From Clostridium chauvoei (GTDB taxonomy: Bacteria > Bacillota > Clostridia > Clostridiales > Clostridiaceae): 64,000 nucleotides of DNA. The position numbers and the translations under genes are program-made. The stretch is taken from NCBI RefSeq assembly GCF_002327185.1, contig NZ_CP018624.1, positions 1,674,001 through 1,738,000 of the forward strand, given 5' to 3'. Positions 16,274 to 25,985 of the stretch are shown piece after piece (the first letter of the stretch is position 1; every line of letters starts with the position of its first letter). The notes below the pieces were generated by a model. The model saw nothing but the letters and a program-made list of their open reading frames with translations. It had not been told where the DNA came from and made no database searches.

Positions 16274-17137
16274 CTAAGAAAAAATATCAAATAACTTTCT
16301 AAATAACCCTTTAGCTCCTACACCTATTGATTCTTCATCATGCTCTAAAATTATATTAGTTATTTTTAAAATACAATTAGATGCATCCGATTTTGGATAT
16401 GATATCATAAATGGTACTTGCTCTCTAACTGCCATTAATAATTTTCTATCCTCATAAATACACCCTAAATAACTTACCCTTATATTTAAAAATCTTTCTA
16501 CAGCTGCTCTAAACTTATTAAAAGTTTGTTGACCTTCTTCTTTATCTAAAACTTTATTTACAATAATACTTGCTTTTGTTTTAATTTTAAAATGATCAAC
16601 TGCTTTAATTAAACTATATCCATCGGTTAATGATGTTGGTTCAGGCGTAGTTACTAGTATAAGTTCTTCTGAACAAGCTATGAATGCTAATACGCTTCTA
16701 CTTATTCCTGCACCTGTATCTATTAAAATAAAATCAAAACCTTCTAATTGTTCTATTTTATTTAAAAATATATTTCTTTCATGTGCTTGAAGATCTTCTA
16801 TATTATTTAATCCACTCCCTCCTGGAAGAAGCTTAATTCCTTTTGGTCCATCTACTATTACTTCTTCAAGAGATTTTCTTCCCCTAATTAAATCTAATAC
16901 ACTATATTTAGGTAATATACCCATTAACACATCATCATTTCCCATTCCGATGTCAGCATCAAAAATAAGAACTTTATTTCCTTTTTTTGAAAGTGATATA
17001 GCTAAGTTAACAACAAAATTGCTTTTTCCTACTCCACCTTTTCCTGAAGTAACTGTTATTATCCTAGCTTTTTTATCTAAAGTTCTTTTATCTTCTCCCC
17101 TTACTAATCTTCTTAGACTTTCAGCTTGATCTAACAT
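16274..17137 (-). CDS. flhG: Flagellum number regulator FlhG (FleN/YlxH), MinD-like ATPase
   Basis: A 287-residue MinD/ParA-type ATPase that sets flagellar number and place together with FlhF. It has the N-terminal DQAESLRRL motif (3-11), which in the family stimulates the FlhF GTPase. The deviant Walker A SGKGGVGKS is at 31-39, switch I carries DADIGMGNDD, and switch II is FILIDTGAG. The C-terminus ends in a short amphipathic helix (GLFRKLFDIFS), probably the membrane-targeting sequence. It overlaps flhF by seven bases, and its end overlaps the PilZ ribosome-binding region, so the three are tightly coupled. Confidence 0.93.
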   Translation of the reverse strand: MLDQAESLRRLVRGEDKRTLDKKARIITVTSGKGGVGKSNFVVNLAISLSKKGNKVLIFDADIGMGNDDVLMGILPKYSVLDLIRGRKSLEEVIVDGPKGIKLLPGGSGLNNIEDLQAHERNIFLNKIEQLEGFDFILIDTGAGISRSVLAFIACSEELILVTTPEPTSLTDGYSLIKAVDHFKIKTKASIIVNKVLDKEEGQQTFNKFRAAVERFLNIRVSYLGCIYEDRKLLMAVREQVPFMISYPKSDASNCILKITNIILEHDEESIGVGAKGLFRKLFDIFS

Positions 17138-18267
17138 AAAGTTTCCTCCCCTAAAATAATACGTTGTAATTCTTCTAAAGTTGGTTTTCTTATATCATCT
17201 GGTACATTTTGTCCAGTTGTTATATATGCTAACTTTGTATTAGATTTTTTTATTATGTTATATATTGATCCATAGGCTATAGTTTCATCTAATTTTGTTA
17301 TTATTATTTTGTTATACCCAATATCTTTATACCCATTTAAAATAACTTCTAAATCTCTATTTTTAGTTGTACTACTGATAACTAATGCTATATCATCTGA
17401 TTCTACCTTATTTATATAAGCTCTTAATTCTGATAGTTGCATTGAATTTTTACTGCTTCTCCCAGTAGTATCTATAAGCACAACATCACAATCTTTTAAC
17501 TCTTCTATTGCAGTTTCCATTTCTTTTAATGTAATTACAACTTTAAAAGGAATATTCATTATCTCTGCATATGTTTTAAGCTGCTCAACAGCTCCTATTC
17601 TATATGTATCGATTGTTATTAATCCAACTTTCTTATTTTCTACTAAGGAAAGTCTTCCTGCAAGCTTTGCTATAGTAGTTGTTTTTCCAACTCCTGTAGG
17701 TCCTATAAGTACTACATTTCCTTTAAGATCACCATTCCAAATATTTATTTCTTGAGATAATAAATTTTTAAAATCCTTCTTAAATTCATCTATATTATCA
17801 GAGCATTTTTCTTTTATTTCGTCAAAATAAATTTCATCTATGTCCATATCTTTTAATTTATCTAAAACAAGGTCTTTTTCTTTAGCTGTATTTTTTATAA
17901 CCTTATTTAATAAATCTTTTATTTCTTTTACTTCAATGTCTAATTTTTTCTCTTCCTTTATAGGCTTAGTTTCTATAGGTTTAGAGATTATTTCATTTTG
18001 AGTGTTTTGTATAAGTTTTTTAAAGCCTTCTAATGATTCATTAAAATCATTAGAGGCTCTTCTATTATTTTTTATACTCTTACTATTAGAAGTTTTACTA
18101 TTTTCTATTGCTGCCGTTACTTCTATAACTTTTGGTACGAAATATCCTTTTATTCCAGATACCCTTACTTTTCTTTGACTAACTATTATTGCATCTTTAC
18201 CTAGCTCATATCTTATTTTAGTTAATGCTTCATTCATATTATTAGCTACATACTTTTTAATTATCAT
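17131..18267 (-). CDS. flhF: Flagellar SRP-type GTPase FlhF
   Basis: A 378-residue SRP-family GTPase that marks the site of flagellar assembly at the membrane. An N-terminal basic domain (about 1-110, beginning MIIKKYVANNMNEALTKIR) precedes the N and G domains. G1 is GPTGVGKTTTIAKLA (Gly189-Lys195), a later G-motif is DTYRIGAVEQLKTYAEI, then DCDVVLIDTTGRS and TKLDE. Length and domain order are normal. It overlaps flhA by four bases at its start and flhG by seven at its end, placing it in the export-apparatus part of the operon. Confidence 0.94.
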   Translation of the reverse strand: MIIKKYVANNMNEALTKIRYELGKDAIIVSQRKVRVSGIKGYFVPKVIEVTAAIENSKTSNSKSIKNNRRASNDFNESLEGFKKLIQNTQNEIISKPIETKPIKEEKKLDIEVKEIKDLLNKVIKNTAKEKDLVLDKLKDMDIDEIYFDEIKEKCSDNIDEFKKDFKNLLSQEINIWNGDLKGNVVLIGPTGVGKTTTIAKLAGRLSLVENKKVGLITIDTYRIGAVEQLKTYAEIMNIPFKVVITLKEMETAIEELKDCDVVLIDTTGRSSKNSMQLSELRAYINKVESDDIALVISSTTKNRDLEVILNGYKDIGYNKIIITKLDETIAYGSIYNIIKKSNTKLAYITTGQNVPDDIRKPTLEELQRIILGEETLC

Positions 18268-20342
18268 TGTAAAGATACAACTCCTTCTGTTCTTATTTCT
18301 ACGTCATTTGGTATTTCATTTAAGGAAATTACCATTACATGTGGATATACCATTTCTATAAGCTTCCTAAATACTGGACGTATATTTGGTGAAACTAATA
18401 TAACTGGTTGATTGTTAAAGAAATACACACTCTCTATTACGCTTCTTAAAGCATCTAATATTCTGCTTGTAGTATCTGGGTCTACTGCTGGGAATGATCC
18501 TTGCATTGACTTTTGAGTGTTAGCAGATATTATTTCTTCAATTTGTGGTGATAATGTAACTACAGTTAGACATCTGTTTTCATCTATTATTTGATTACAA
18601 ATAGTTCTTGCAAGAGAGAATCTAACATATTCAGTTAATAACTCTAAATCTTTAGTTATTCTTGAATTATCTGCTAATGATTCCATTATAGTAACCATAT
18701 CTTTTATTGGCACTTTTTCTCTTAATAAGTTTTGTAAAACTTTTTGTAATTCTCCTATTGTCATTAAATCAGGAATAAGTTCTTCAACAACAGTACTATA
18801 TTTTTCTCTAGTATTTTCTACTATTAATTGAACTTCTTGTCTTCCTAATAATTCGTAAGAATTTGCCTTAATAGTTTCTGTTAAATGAGTTACCATAACT
18901 GTAGTTGGATCAACAACTGTAAGTCCTTTTATTTCTGCTTCTTCTCTTTGATCTTTATTTATCCATACGGCTGGTAAATTAAAAGTTGGTTCAACTGTTC
19001 TAATACCAGCTATTTGTGAGTTATCTCCTGTAGGATCCATACATAATAACATATTTGGCATAAGTTCTGCCGATGATATTACAGTTCCTCTTATCTTAAT
19101 TAAATATTCATTGGTTTTAATTTGAAGATTATCTCTTATTCTTATAGGCTGTACAACTATTCCCATTTCAATTGCACATTGTCTTCTTACTGATGCTATT
19201 CTTTGAAGTAAATCTCCACCTGTAGATTCATCTGCTAATGGAATCAATCCATATCCAATCTCTACTTCCATAGGCTCTACAGAAATTAAGTTCATAACAT
19301 TTTCTGGTTCTTTTCTTTCCATTTCTGTAAATTCTTCTTCAACTTTTGCAATCTCTTCTTCTTCTCTTTTTAAATCTTCTTTATATAGCATATAAGACAA
19401 TGTTCCCATTGCTATTGAAGCTAATAAAAATGGTATTGGTGGCATTCCAGGAATAATAGCTAAAAATAACATAATAGCTGATACTATTCCAGTTGCTATT
19501 GGGAATGCTGTAAGCTGTTTAGTAAATGTCTTACCAAAATTATCTGCTGAACCTGATCTTGTAACTAATATACCTGATGCTGTTGATATTAATAATGCTG
19601 GTATTTGCCCAACTAATCCATCACCAACTGTAAGTCTTGTATAAAGTTCTGCTGCTTGACCAAAATTCATATTTTTTTGCATTACTCCTATTACAATACC
19701 TGCAATAATATTTATAAGAGTAATTATAATACCTGCAATTGCATCACCTTTAACGAATTTTGATGCCCCATCCATAGCTCCATAAAAATCTGCTTCTGAT
19801 TGAAGATCTTGTCTTCTTTTTTTAGCAGTTTCTTCATCTATAAGACCTGCATTAAGGTCTGCATCAATACTCATTTGTTTACCTGGCATAGCATCTAAAG
19901 TAAATCTTGCTGATACTTCTGATACTCTTCCTGCCCCATTTGTAATTACTACAAATTGTATAATAACTATAATTAAGAATATTATAATTCCAACTACATA
20001 ATTTCCACCTATAACAAATTCTCCAAAGGCTTCTATTATCTTTCCTGCGCCTCCCTCACTTAAAATAAGTCTTGTTGATGAAATATTAAGACCTAATCTA
20101 AATAAGGTTGTTACTAATAGTAATGTAGGAAATACTGATAATTGTAATACATTAGTAGTAAACATTGTAATCATTATGATTACAGCTGATAAAGTTATAT
20201 TAAAAGCTAATAATATATCTAATACAAATGGTGGTAATGGTATAATTATCATTAAAACTATGCCTAAAACACCAAAGGCTACTAATACATCTAAATTCTT
20301 CTTAAAGTCAACCTTTTTTTCTAAGAACACCCTTATCCCCAT
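18264..20342 (-). CDS. flhA: Flagellar export gate protein FlhA
   Basis: A 692-residue export-gate protein. The N-terminal half (about 20-330) has the expected eight membrane helices and the conserved cytoplasmic loop containing RVSEVSARFTLDAMPGKQMSIDADLNAGLI. The C-terminal half (about 370-692) is the cytoplasmic domain that forms the nonameric ring, docking chaperone-substrate complexes and FliI/FliH. Ending at 18264, it overlaps the start of flhF by four bases. The start ATG at 20342 is 12 bases after the fused fliR-flhB gene. Length and motifs are normal. Confidence 0.95.
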   Translation of the reverse strand: MGIRVFLEKKVDFKKNLDVLVAFGVLGIVLMIIIPLPPFVLDILLAFNITLSAVIIMITMFTTNVLQLSVFPTLLLVTTLFRLGLNISSTRLILSEGGAGKIIEAFGEFVIGGNYVVGIIIFLIIVIIQFVVITNGAGRVSEVSARFTLDAMPGKQMSIDADLNAGLIDEETAKKRRQDLQSEADFYGAMDGASKFVKGDAIAGIIITLINIIAGIVIGVMQKNMNFGQAAELYTRLTVGDGLVGQIPALLISTASGILVTRSGSADNFGKTFTKQLTAFPIATGIVSAIMLFLAIIPGMPPIPFLLASIAMGTLSYMLYKEDLKREEEEIAKVEEEFTEMERKEPENVMNLISVEPMEVEIGYGLIPLADESTGGDLLQRIASVRRQCAIEMGIVVQPIRIRDNLQIKTNEYLIKIRGTVISSAELMPNMLLCMDPTGDNSQIAGIRTVEPTFNLPAVWINKDQREEAEIKGLTVVDPTTVMVTHLTETIKANSYELLGRQEVQLIVENTREKYSTVVEELIPDLMTIGELQKVLQNLLREKVPIKDMVTIMESLADNSRITKDLELLTEYVRFSLARTICNQIIDENRCLTVVTLSPQIEEIISANTQKSMQGSFPAVDPDTTSRILDALRSVIESVYFFNNQPVILVSPNIRPVFRKLIEMVYPHVMVISLNEIPNDVEIRTEGVVSLQ

Positions 20343-20353
20343 CCTTTATTTAT

Positions 20354-22198
20354 CTAGTTACTTCTTTTTTTCTTTTGATTTAACTTATAAACCATCGCCA
20401 AAATTTCTGCTACTGCTTGATACATATCTTGTGGAATCTCTTGATCAATTTCTACTTCACTATAAATTAACCTAGCTAAAGGTTTATTTTCTATAATAGG
20501 AACTTCATTTTCTCTAGCCAATTCCTTTATTTTTATTGCAATATTATCAGCTCCCTTTGCAGTAACTTTTGGAGCTTCCGTTTTTCCATCTTCATATTTA
20601 ATAGCTATTGCTAAATGAGTTGGATTTGTTATAACAACTGTTGCATCTCCAACAGATTGCATCATTCTCTTTTGAGACATTTCTCTTTGTTTTTGTTTTA
20701 TTTTAGATTTTAATTGAGGATCTCCCTCCATTTGCTTATACTCTTCTTTTATTTCTTGTTTACTCATTCTAAGTTCCTTGTTATGCAATCTAAATTGTAT
20801 AAAATAATCTATAGCTGCTAAAGCTACTAATAATATTGCTATTTTGCCAAATATACCTAAAACTAGTTTTTTTACCTCTATTCCTAGTGTTGGTAAGTAT
20901 AAATTTCCAAGCTGAAGTACACTACTGAAATTTTCTTTGATATATGAATACCCAAGAAAAGCTACTATAGAAACCATAATAATATTTTTTACTAAATCTA
21001 CTAATGCTTTTTTTGAAAACATATTTTTAAATCCATTTATAGGATTTAATTTTCCAAAAGAAGGCTTTATTGCATCTTTCGTTACTAAAAATCCAGTTTG
21101 CATTAAACTAGCTACTACACCAGCTATCATTATTGGAATTACTATAGGCATAATTGCTATAGCCATTTTACTTATTACTAATAAGTTTAGACCTTTAATA
21201 CTTGACTCTGTTAACTCCATGGAACTAGCATCACTTAAAAAATATATTACATTTGCTTTTAAGGTGTTTGCTAAATACCCACTTAGTCCCATTATAACTA
21301 ATGTTGTTGCTAACATCGTTAATGCTAATCCTACATCTTTACTTCTTGCTATTTGCCCCTTTTTTCTTGCATCACTTTTCTTTTTAGGCGTAGCTTCTTC
21401 TGTTTTTTCATCTGCCGAGATTACAAATAATAAAGGTGCTATAGTCATAATCTTCCTAAAGATTTCTGGTATATAACTTATACTACCAATAAATACTTTA
21501 ACTACTAATGTAAGAGATATTGATACTGCAATTAATCCTACTAACATCTTTACTGGCATACCTAAAATCATTACATTTATTTGAGGTACTGCTCTTGATA
21601 TAAGACCCATGCATAAATCTGTTATTATAATTATCATCACTATTGGTATAGCTATTTTTAAGCCTATTGCAAAATATTTAGCTATAATATCTATTAAAGC
21701 CATCATTGTATCCGTATATAAAATGTTCTTACCTAATGGAACTAATATAAAACTTTCCACTAAAGATTTAATCAACATATGATGTCCATCTATAACAAAG
21801 AAAATCATCATTGCTATAAAGTGTAGTAAATTTCCAATAACCGTTGTACTAGTTTTACTATTAGGATCAAGTACACTAACCATACTTAATCCAATTTGAA
21901 CATCCATTAAACTACCAGCCATTAAAACTGCTTCAAAAGCTAGATTGGTTATAATCCCTAAAACTACCCCAGTGGAAATTTCTGATATAATATAAAAAAT
22001 TAATATTAGATTGTTATTTATTAGTTCTACATTTATCCTATCTACTCCACCTACTAACGCTACGGAGAATATAAGTGAAAAAAACATCTTTAATGTTTTA
22101 GGAGTTCCATTTGGAAAAAACACCTTTGTTATTGCAAAAAAGCTTGTTAATCTTATAAAGATAAATATTAGCGATAAAAAGTAGGCTGCATCAATCAC
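20354..22198 (-). CDS. Fused flagellar export proteins FliR-FlhB
   Basis: One 614-residue reading frame joins two normally separate export proteins. Residues 1 to about 258 are FliR, a multi-helix membrane protein with the LDPNSKTSTTVIGNLL segment. The FlhB part starts at about 262 (ADEKTEEATPKK, matching the usual FlhB N-terminus), has four membrane helices, and carries the autocleavage motif NPTH at 525-528. Cleavage there switches export from hook to filament proteins. No stop or frameshift exists at the join. Such fusions are known in Clostridium and support that FlhB sits beside FliR in the FliPQR gate. Confidence 0.95.
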   Translation of the reverse strand: MIDAAYFLSLIFIFIRLTSFFAITKVFFPNGTPKTLKMFFSLIFSVALVGGVDRINVELINNNLILIFYIISEISTGVVLGIITNLAFEAVLMAGSLMDVQIGLSMVSVLDPNSKTSTTVIGNLLHFIAMMIFFVIDGHHMLIKSLVESFILVPLGKNILYTDTMMALIDIIAKYFAIGLKIAIPIVMIIIITDLCMGLISRAVPQINVMILGMPVKMLVGLIAVSISLTLVVKVFIGSISYIPEIFRKIMTIAPLLFVISADEKTEEATPKKKSDARKKGQIARSKDVGLALTMLATTLVIMGLSGYLANTLKANVIYFLSDASSMELTESSIKGLNLLVISKMAIAIMPIVIPIMIAGVVASLMQTGFLVTKDAIKPSFGKLNPINGFKNMFSKKALVDLVKNIIMVSIVAFLGYSYIKENFSSVLQLGNLYLPTLGIEVKKLVLGIFGKIAILLVALAAIDYFIQFRLHNKELRMSKQEIKEEYKQMEGDPQLKSKIKQKQREMSQKRMMQSVGDATVVITNPTHLAIAIKYEDGKTEAPKVTAKGADNIAIKIKELARENEVPIIENKPLARLIYSEVEIDQEIPQDMYQAVAEILAMVYKLNQKKKRSN

Positions 22199-22209
22199 AA
22201 AGCTACCTC

Positions 22210-22479
22210 CTAAGTTGAAATTTTAATAATGAGTTCAAAAATTCTCTCAGTAAATCCTACCAAATTATGAAGCATCCAACTTCCAAGCATAAGCCCAATT
22301 GCTGCAATACCTATAAGTTTAGGAACAAAAGTTAATGTTTGTTCTTGAATTTGGGTTGTAGCTTGAAAAATACTTATTATTAAACCTATTAAAATTGCAG
22401 CTATAAGTATAGGTCCTGCAACTTTTAATGATGTATATAAAGCATCTTTAACTACACCTGTAACTAAATTTTCACTCAT
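22210..22479 (-). CDS. fliQ: Flagellar export gate protein FliQ
   Basis: An 89-residue protein with two long membrane helices (about 17-40 and 50-75) joined by a short polar loop (QATTQIQEQTLTFVPKL), the classic FliQ pattern. Four copies with FliP and FliR form the helical export gate in the basal body membrane. It sits 10 bases after fliP and 11 bases before fliR-flhB. Confidence 0.94.
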   Translation of the reverse strand: MSENLVTGVVKDALYTSLKVAGPILIAAILIGLIISIFQATTQIQEQTLTFVPKLIGIAAIGLMLGSWMLHNLVGFTERIFELIIKIST

Positions 22480-22489
22480 ATTTTCTCAC

Positions 22490-23266
22490 CTACCCAAAAC
22501 TTAATACTAATGATTTTACTATTAGATACCATCCATCTACCATTACAAATAATAGTAATTTAAATGGTAGTGATACCATAACTGGTGGAAGCATAAACAT
22601 CCCCATAGACATAAGAACACTTGCAACAACCATATCTATTATTAAAAATGGCATAAATAATAAAAATCCTATTTGGAAAGCTGTTTTAAGTTCACTTATT
22701 GTAAAAGCAGGTATAACAACTTGAAGTGGAATATTATCCTTTGTTATCTTATCCTTATCCATTTTTGATGTTTCGATAAATAATTCTAAATCCTTTTGTC
22801 TTGTTTGCTTTAACATAAAATCTCTTATAGGTTTTGTACCTACTTCTATAGCTTCCTCTTGGCTTATCTTATTTTCCATATATGGTTTGAATGCTTTATC
22901 ATTCACCTCTGTATAAATCGGACTCATTATAAATACTGTTAAAAACAATGCAAGCCCAACTAATATTTGATTGGGAATTGATTGTTGTGCACCAAGCGCA
23001 CTTTTTAAAAATGAGAAAACTACAATAATTCTTGTAAAACAAGTCATCATTATTATTATTGATGGTAATAATGTTAATATTGTTAAAACTATAAGTAGCT
23101 TTATATTGTCTACATAATTTTTAGCTGTTCCACTTTCTCCACCAACAGAAATATTTACATTAGGTACTTCCATTGTATTTGGTGCTGCATGTACACTTCT
23201 AGCGTATATAAACATAAAGCTCATAGCTAAAAATATTATTAAAAAATATTTTTTCCTATTTTTCAT
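22490..23266 (-). CDS. fliP: Flagellar export gate protein FliP
   Basis: A 258-residue FliP with a cleavable signal peptide (about 1-27, cut near HAAPN), as in many bacteria. The conserved membrane part carries TCFTRIIVVFSFLKSALGAQQSIPNQILVGLALFLT at about 80-115 and the C-terminal FLLFMPFLIIDMVVASVLMSMGMFMLPPVMVSLPFKLLLFV block. It is the main pore subunit of the export gate. Its start overlaps the end of fliO by 11 bases. Confidence 0.95.
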   Translation of the reverse strand: MKNRKKYFLIIFLAMSFMFIYARSVHAAPNTMEVPNVNISVGGESGTAKNYVDNIKLLIVLTILTLLPSIIIMMTCFTRIIVVFSFLKSALGAQQSIPNQILVGLALFLTVFIMSPIYTEVNDKAFKPYMENKISQEEAIEVGTKPIRDFMLKQTRQKDLELFIETSKMDKDKITKDNIPLQVVIPAFTISELKTAFQIGFLLFMPFLIIDMVVASVLMSMGMFMLPPVMVSLPFKLLLFVMVDGWYLIVKSLVLSFG

Positions 23267-23648
23267 GGTCCTCTTCCTTTAGTTTATATTTATTTTTAAA
23301 CATATTGAAAGTTCTTTTAAATTTATTAATGATATTTTCATATCCTTTGTTTAAATCATTTTGAACTTTCAATTTTTCATTCTCTATAGTTAGAACTTCT
23401 TCTTCTGATAAATCTTGAATTTTCTCAGTTTTACCATTAGAAGAGGACATAATATACCCTTTATTTCCAACCTTTAAGATAATAATAAAACTATCCTTCG
23501 ATATTTGAATTCTATCTAAAACCTTAATGTATTTATTCTTATTGATTTGATTAATTCTATCTCCACTAATCTTAAAAGCTAAGTACATAATTCCAATTAC
23601 AATTACTAGTGAAAATACTAGCTTTACACACATAAACACAAATTCCAT
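23256..23648 (-). CDS. fliO: Flagellar biosynthesis protein FliO (FliZ-like)
   Basis: A 130-residue protein: one N-terminal membrane helix (about 7-26), then a small strand-rich cytoplasmic domain (about 38-75, KYIKVLDRIQISKDSFIIILKVGNKGYIMSSSNGK) typical of the FliO family. A Lys/Asn-rich tail of about 50 residues follows. FliO is an assembly factor for the FliP ring. Sequence conservation in this family is weak, so the name rests on domain pattern and its exact place between fliL and fliP. Confidence 0.8.
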   Translation of the reverse strand: MEFVFMCVKLVFSLVIVIGIMYLAFKISGDRINQINKNKYIKVLDRIQISKDSFIIILKVGNKGYIMSSSNGKTEKIQDLSEEEVLTIENEKLKVQNDLNKGYENIINKFKRTFNMFKNKYKLKEEDHEK

Positions 23649-23660
23649 GTTTTACTTCCT

Positions 23661-24110
23661 TTATTGGACTATTATGTCATTTATATAAACATCTCTTACT
23701 AGTCCTAATTTAAGCTTTTGATTTACTCTCTTAACTAATTCACCCTTTAGGTTTACTTCATTTTCTGCAGTAAAGTCTTTAGCCTTACAAGATTTAAAGT
23801 AATATATAGTAGTATCCCTAAGTACTATTTTTTTATCCTTTATTTCATTAAGTAAATCTTCATTGCTTTTATCTGCTCCTATTGAAACTGTTAACTTAAC
23901 ATATCTCTTTTGACCATCATCACTAAGGTTTACAAAAATTTCACCTAAATCACAATATGTTTCTTCAATAATTATTTCTCCTGCTGTTGCTTTTTTTGAC
24001 ATTCCAAAATATACTCCAGCAAAAGTTCCTAATCCTATTACAGCTAAAATTAATATACCAATAATTATCTTTTTAAAAGTTCCTGTTTTTTCATTTTTAT
24101 CTTTAGCCAT
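23661..24110 (-). CDS. fliL: Flagellar basal body-associated protein FliL
   Basis: A 149-residue single-pass membrane protein (helix about 13-34) with the periplasm-side FliL domain, including LGEIFVNLSDDGQKRYVKLTVSIG at about 51-74 and the C-terminal VRDVYINDIIVQ. FliL rings surround the stator and stabilise it under load. Its start overlaps the end of motB by eight bases, which fits the functional link. Confidence 0.9.
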   Translation of the reverse strand: MAKDKNEKTGTFKKIIIGILILAVIGLGTFAGVYFGMSKKATAGEIIIEETYCDLGEIFVNLSDDGQKRYVKLTVSIGADKSNEDLLNEIKDKKIVLRDTTIYYFKSCKAKDFTAENEVNLKGELVKRVNQKLKLGLVRDVYINDIIVQ

Positions 24111-24861
24111 TTTTTCGTGCCTCCTCTGTTGTCATTATTAAAATATTAACTCTTCTATTTTTAGCCAAATTTTCATAAGTATCATTTGGAGCTACTGGCC
24201 TATATTCTCCATACCCTGCTGCTGTGAATCTCTTAGGATCTTCCTTCATAACTTCTACAAAGTATCTAACAACATTAACTGCTCTATCTGCAGATAGTTC
24301 CCAGTTTGATGGAAATTCAGATGTGTGTATAGGTCTATTATCTGTATGTCCTTCTACTATTATTGGATTACTCATAGATGCTATAAGAGAATTTATTTTA
24401 CTCAATATTTCTTTACTATCTTCTCTTAATACTGAACTTGACGTTTCAAAAAGTATATTATCCCTTAATTGAATTACTACTCCTCTATCACTATCTATAA
24501 TATCTACTACTGATGATAAATTATTTTCTTTAACAAATTCTTTAACATCTCTATATATTTTTTGTTGTTCACTCATATTAGTAGTTTCTTCTACAGTATT
24601 TTTAATATCTACTTCTCCTCCAATTAATGGTACTTGACCATTGTATAAGTCGTATTCCATTATTGTATCTCCCTTTTCTCCACTCATTAAAGTTTGAAAA
24701 GCCGTAGATAATTTTTTTATTTTTTGATTATCAACTGTAGACATTGAATATAGTAGTATAAAGAAAGTAAGTAATAGCGTTATACAATCAGAATAAGTTG
24801 CTAGCCATTCGTTTCCTGTAGGTTCATCACTAGCTTTCATTTTTTTATTTTTTCTAGCCAT
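24103..24861 (-). CDS. motB: Flagellar motor stator protein MotB
   Basis: A 252-residue stator subunit. The single membrane helix starts TYSDCITLLLTFFILLYS, with Asp25 as the ion-carrying residue, and is followed by a plug and linker region. The C-terminal OmpA-like peptidoglycan-binding domain (about 125-245) carries GHTDNRP and SADRAVNVVRYF. The one-base overlap with motA (24861) indicates coupled production of the MotA5B2 complex. H+ versus Na+ use cannot be decided safely from this sequence. Confidence 0.94.
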   Translation of the reverse strand: MARKNKKMKASDEPTGNEWLATYSDCITLLLTFFILLYSMSTVDNQKIKKLSTAFQTLMSGEKGDTIMEYDLYNGQVPLIGGEVDIKNTVEETTNMSEQQKIYRDVKEFVKENNLSSVVDIIDSDRGVVIQLRDNILFETSSSVLREDSKEILSKINSLIASMSNPIIVEGHTDNRPIHTSEFPSNWELSADRAVNVVRYFVEVMKEDPKRFTAAGYGEYRPVAPNDTYENLAKNRRVNILIMTTEEARKNG

Positions 24862-25667
24862 TAGTTAACAACTCCTTCATTGTTTTCAACTACACCACTT
24901 AAATATTCAAGTCTTTCTTTTGGATTAAGATATGTAAGAAGTTTCTCTTCTACTATTCTTGGATTAACTCCTGATTGTATTGAAAGAATACCCTCTAACA
25001 TCATTTCTCTCATTTGTGATTCTTGTTCACTTTTAATTTTTAAGTTTGCTGCCATTGGAGTACAGAAAAGATTTGCTAATATTGAACCATAGAAGGTTGT
25101 AATTAATGCCTTTCCCATACCAGATGCTATATTAGATACATCTGTTAGATTCTGTAACATTTGAATAAGTCCTATAAGTGTACCTATCATACCAAAAGCT
25201 GGTGCATATACTCCCCAAGTACTATAAATGCTTGAACCTTTCATGTGTCTACTTTCCATTTCATCAATTTCAAGTTCTAATATTTCTCTTATAGTTTCTG
25301 GTTCTATACCATCAACTACCATTTGAAGTCCTTTCTTTAAAAAATCATCTTCTAATTCTGAAATATCATCTTCTAAAGATAATAACCCTTCTCTTCTTGC
25401 CTTTTTAGAAAGGTTAGTAAATTGAAGTATAGTATCTTGTGATGATATTTTTGTTTCTTTAAATGTTTGTCCAAATAGCTTTCCTAGGTTTTTTACTTCC
25501 TTTATAGAATAAGTTATTAAGACTGCACTAAATGATCCCCCTATTGTTATTAATACTGATGGAAAATCCCAGAATATCATTAAATTACTTCCTGACATCA
25601 TTCCGTACACTAATAAAGCTCCACCTACTACTAATCCTAAGAAGGTTAATGCATCTGACTTTTTCAT
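24861..25667 (-). CDS. motA: Flagellar motor stator protein MotA
   Basis: A 268-residue, four-helix stator subunit of the MotA/TolQ/ExbB family. Helices 1 and 2 lie at about 7-50, the large cytoplasmic loop (about 60-150, with charged EDDISELEDDFLKKGLQMVVDG) contacts FliG, and helices 3 and 4 are at about 150-205 with the conserved WGVYAPAFGMIGTLIGLIQML. It lies directly upstream of motB, with flbD 12 bases before it. Length is normal. Confidence 0.94.
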   Translation of the reverse strand: MKKSDALTFLGLVVGGALLVYGMMSGSNLMIFWDFPSVLITIGGSFSAVLITYSIKEVKNLGKLFGQTFKETKISSQDTILQFTNLSKKARREGLLSLEDDISELEDDFLKKGLQMVVDGIEPETIREILELEIDEMESRHMKGSSIYSTWGVYAPAFGMIGTLIGLIQMLQNLTDVSNIASGMGKALITTFYGSILANLFCTPMAANLKIKSEQESQMREMMLEGILSIQSGVNPRIVEEKLLTYLNPKERLEYLSGVVENNEGVVN

Positions 25668-25678
25668 AATAATGCCTC

Positions 25679-25870
25679 CTAAAACTTATATGTTACAATT
25701 TTATTTTTATATATAATAACTTTTTCTATTACATCTTCTACTGTTTCTAAAACTATATATTTTTTACCATTTGTTAAAGTAATTACTGTTTCTGGTACTT
25801 CCTCAATTTTCTCAATATGATCAGCATTTAAAATAAATTCTTTATTATTCATTCCCACTAATTTAACCAT
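25679..25870 (-). CDS. flbD: FlbD/SwrD family flagellar protein
   Basis: A 63-residue protein beginning VKLVGMNNKEFILNADHIEKIEEVPETVITLTNGKKYIVLET, the full-length signature of the FlbD family. In B. subtilis the homologue SwrD (YlzI) lies in the same place, after flgE and before the export or motor genes, and increases swarming motor power. It lies upstream of motA here. It is translated from ATG 25870 with AAGGAG. Confidence 0.88.
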   Translation of the reverse strand: MVKLVGMNNKEFILNADHIEKIEEVPETVITLTNGKKYIVLETVEDVIEKVIIYKNKIVTYKF

Positions 25871-25923
25871 AGTGTTCTCCTTTTCTTTAAAGTTCTTATA
25901 TTTTATTTTTTAATATAAGCTAG

Positions 25924-25962
25924 AAGCCATATTACTAGCTATAAAAATCATAGTATTATGGC
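25924..25962 (-). other. Intercistronic hairpin between flgE and flbD
   Basis: AGCCATATTAC (25924-25934) and GTATTATGGCT (25952-25962) pair over 11 positions with one mismatch around a 17-base loop, in the 115-bp gap after flgE. No U-tract follows on the transcribed strand, so it is not a typical terminator. It may protect the 3' end of the flgE message or partly attenuate downstream genes. Confidence 0.55.
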
Positions 25963-25985
25963 TAATAGTTATATTTTATATTTAT

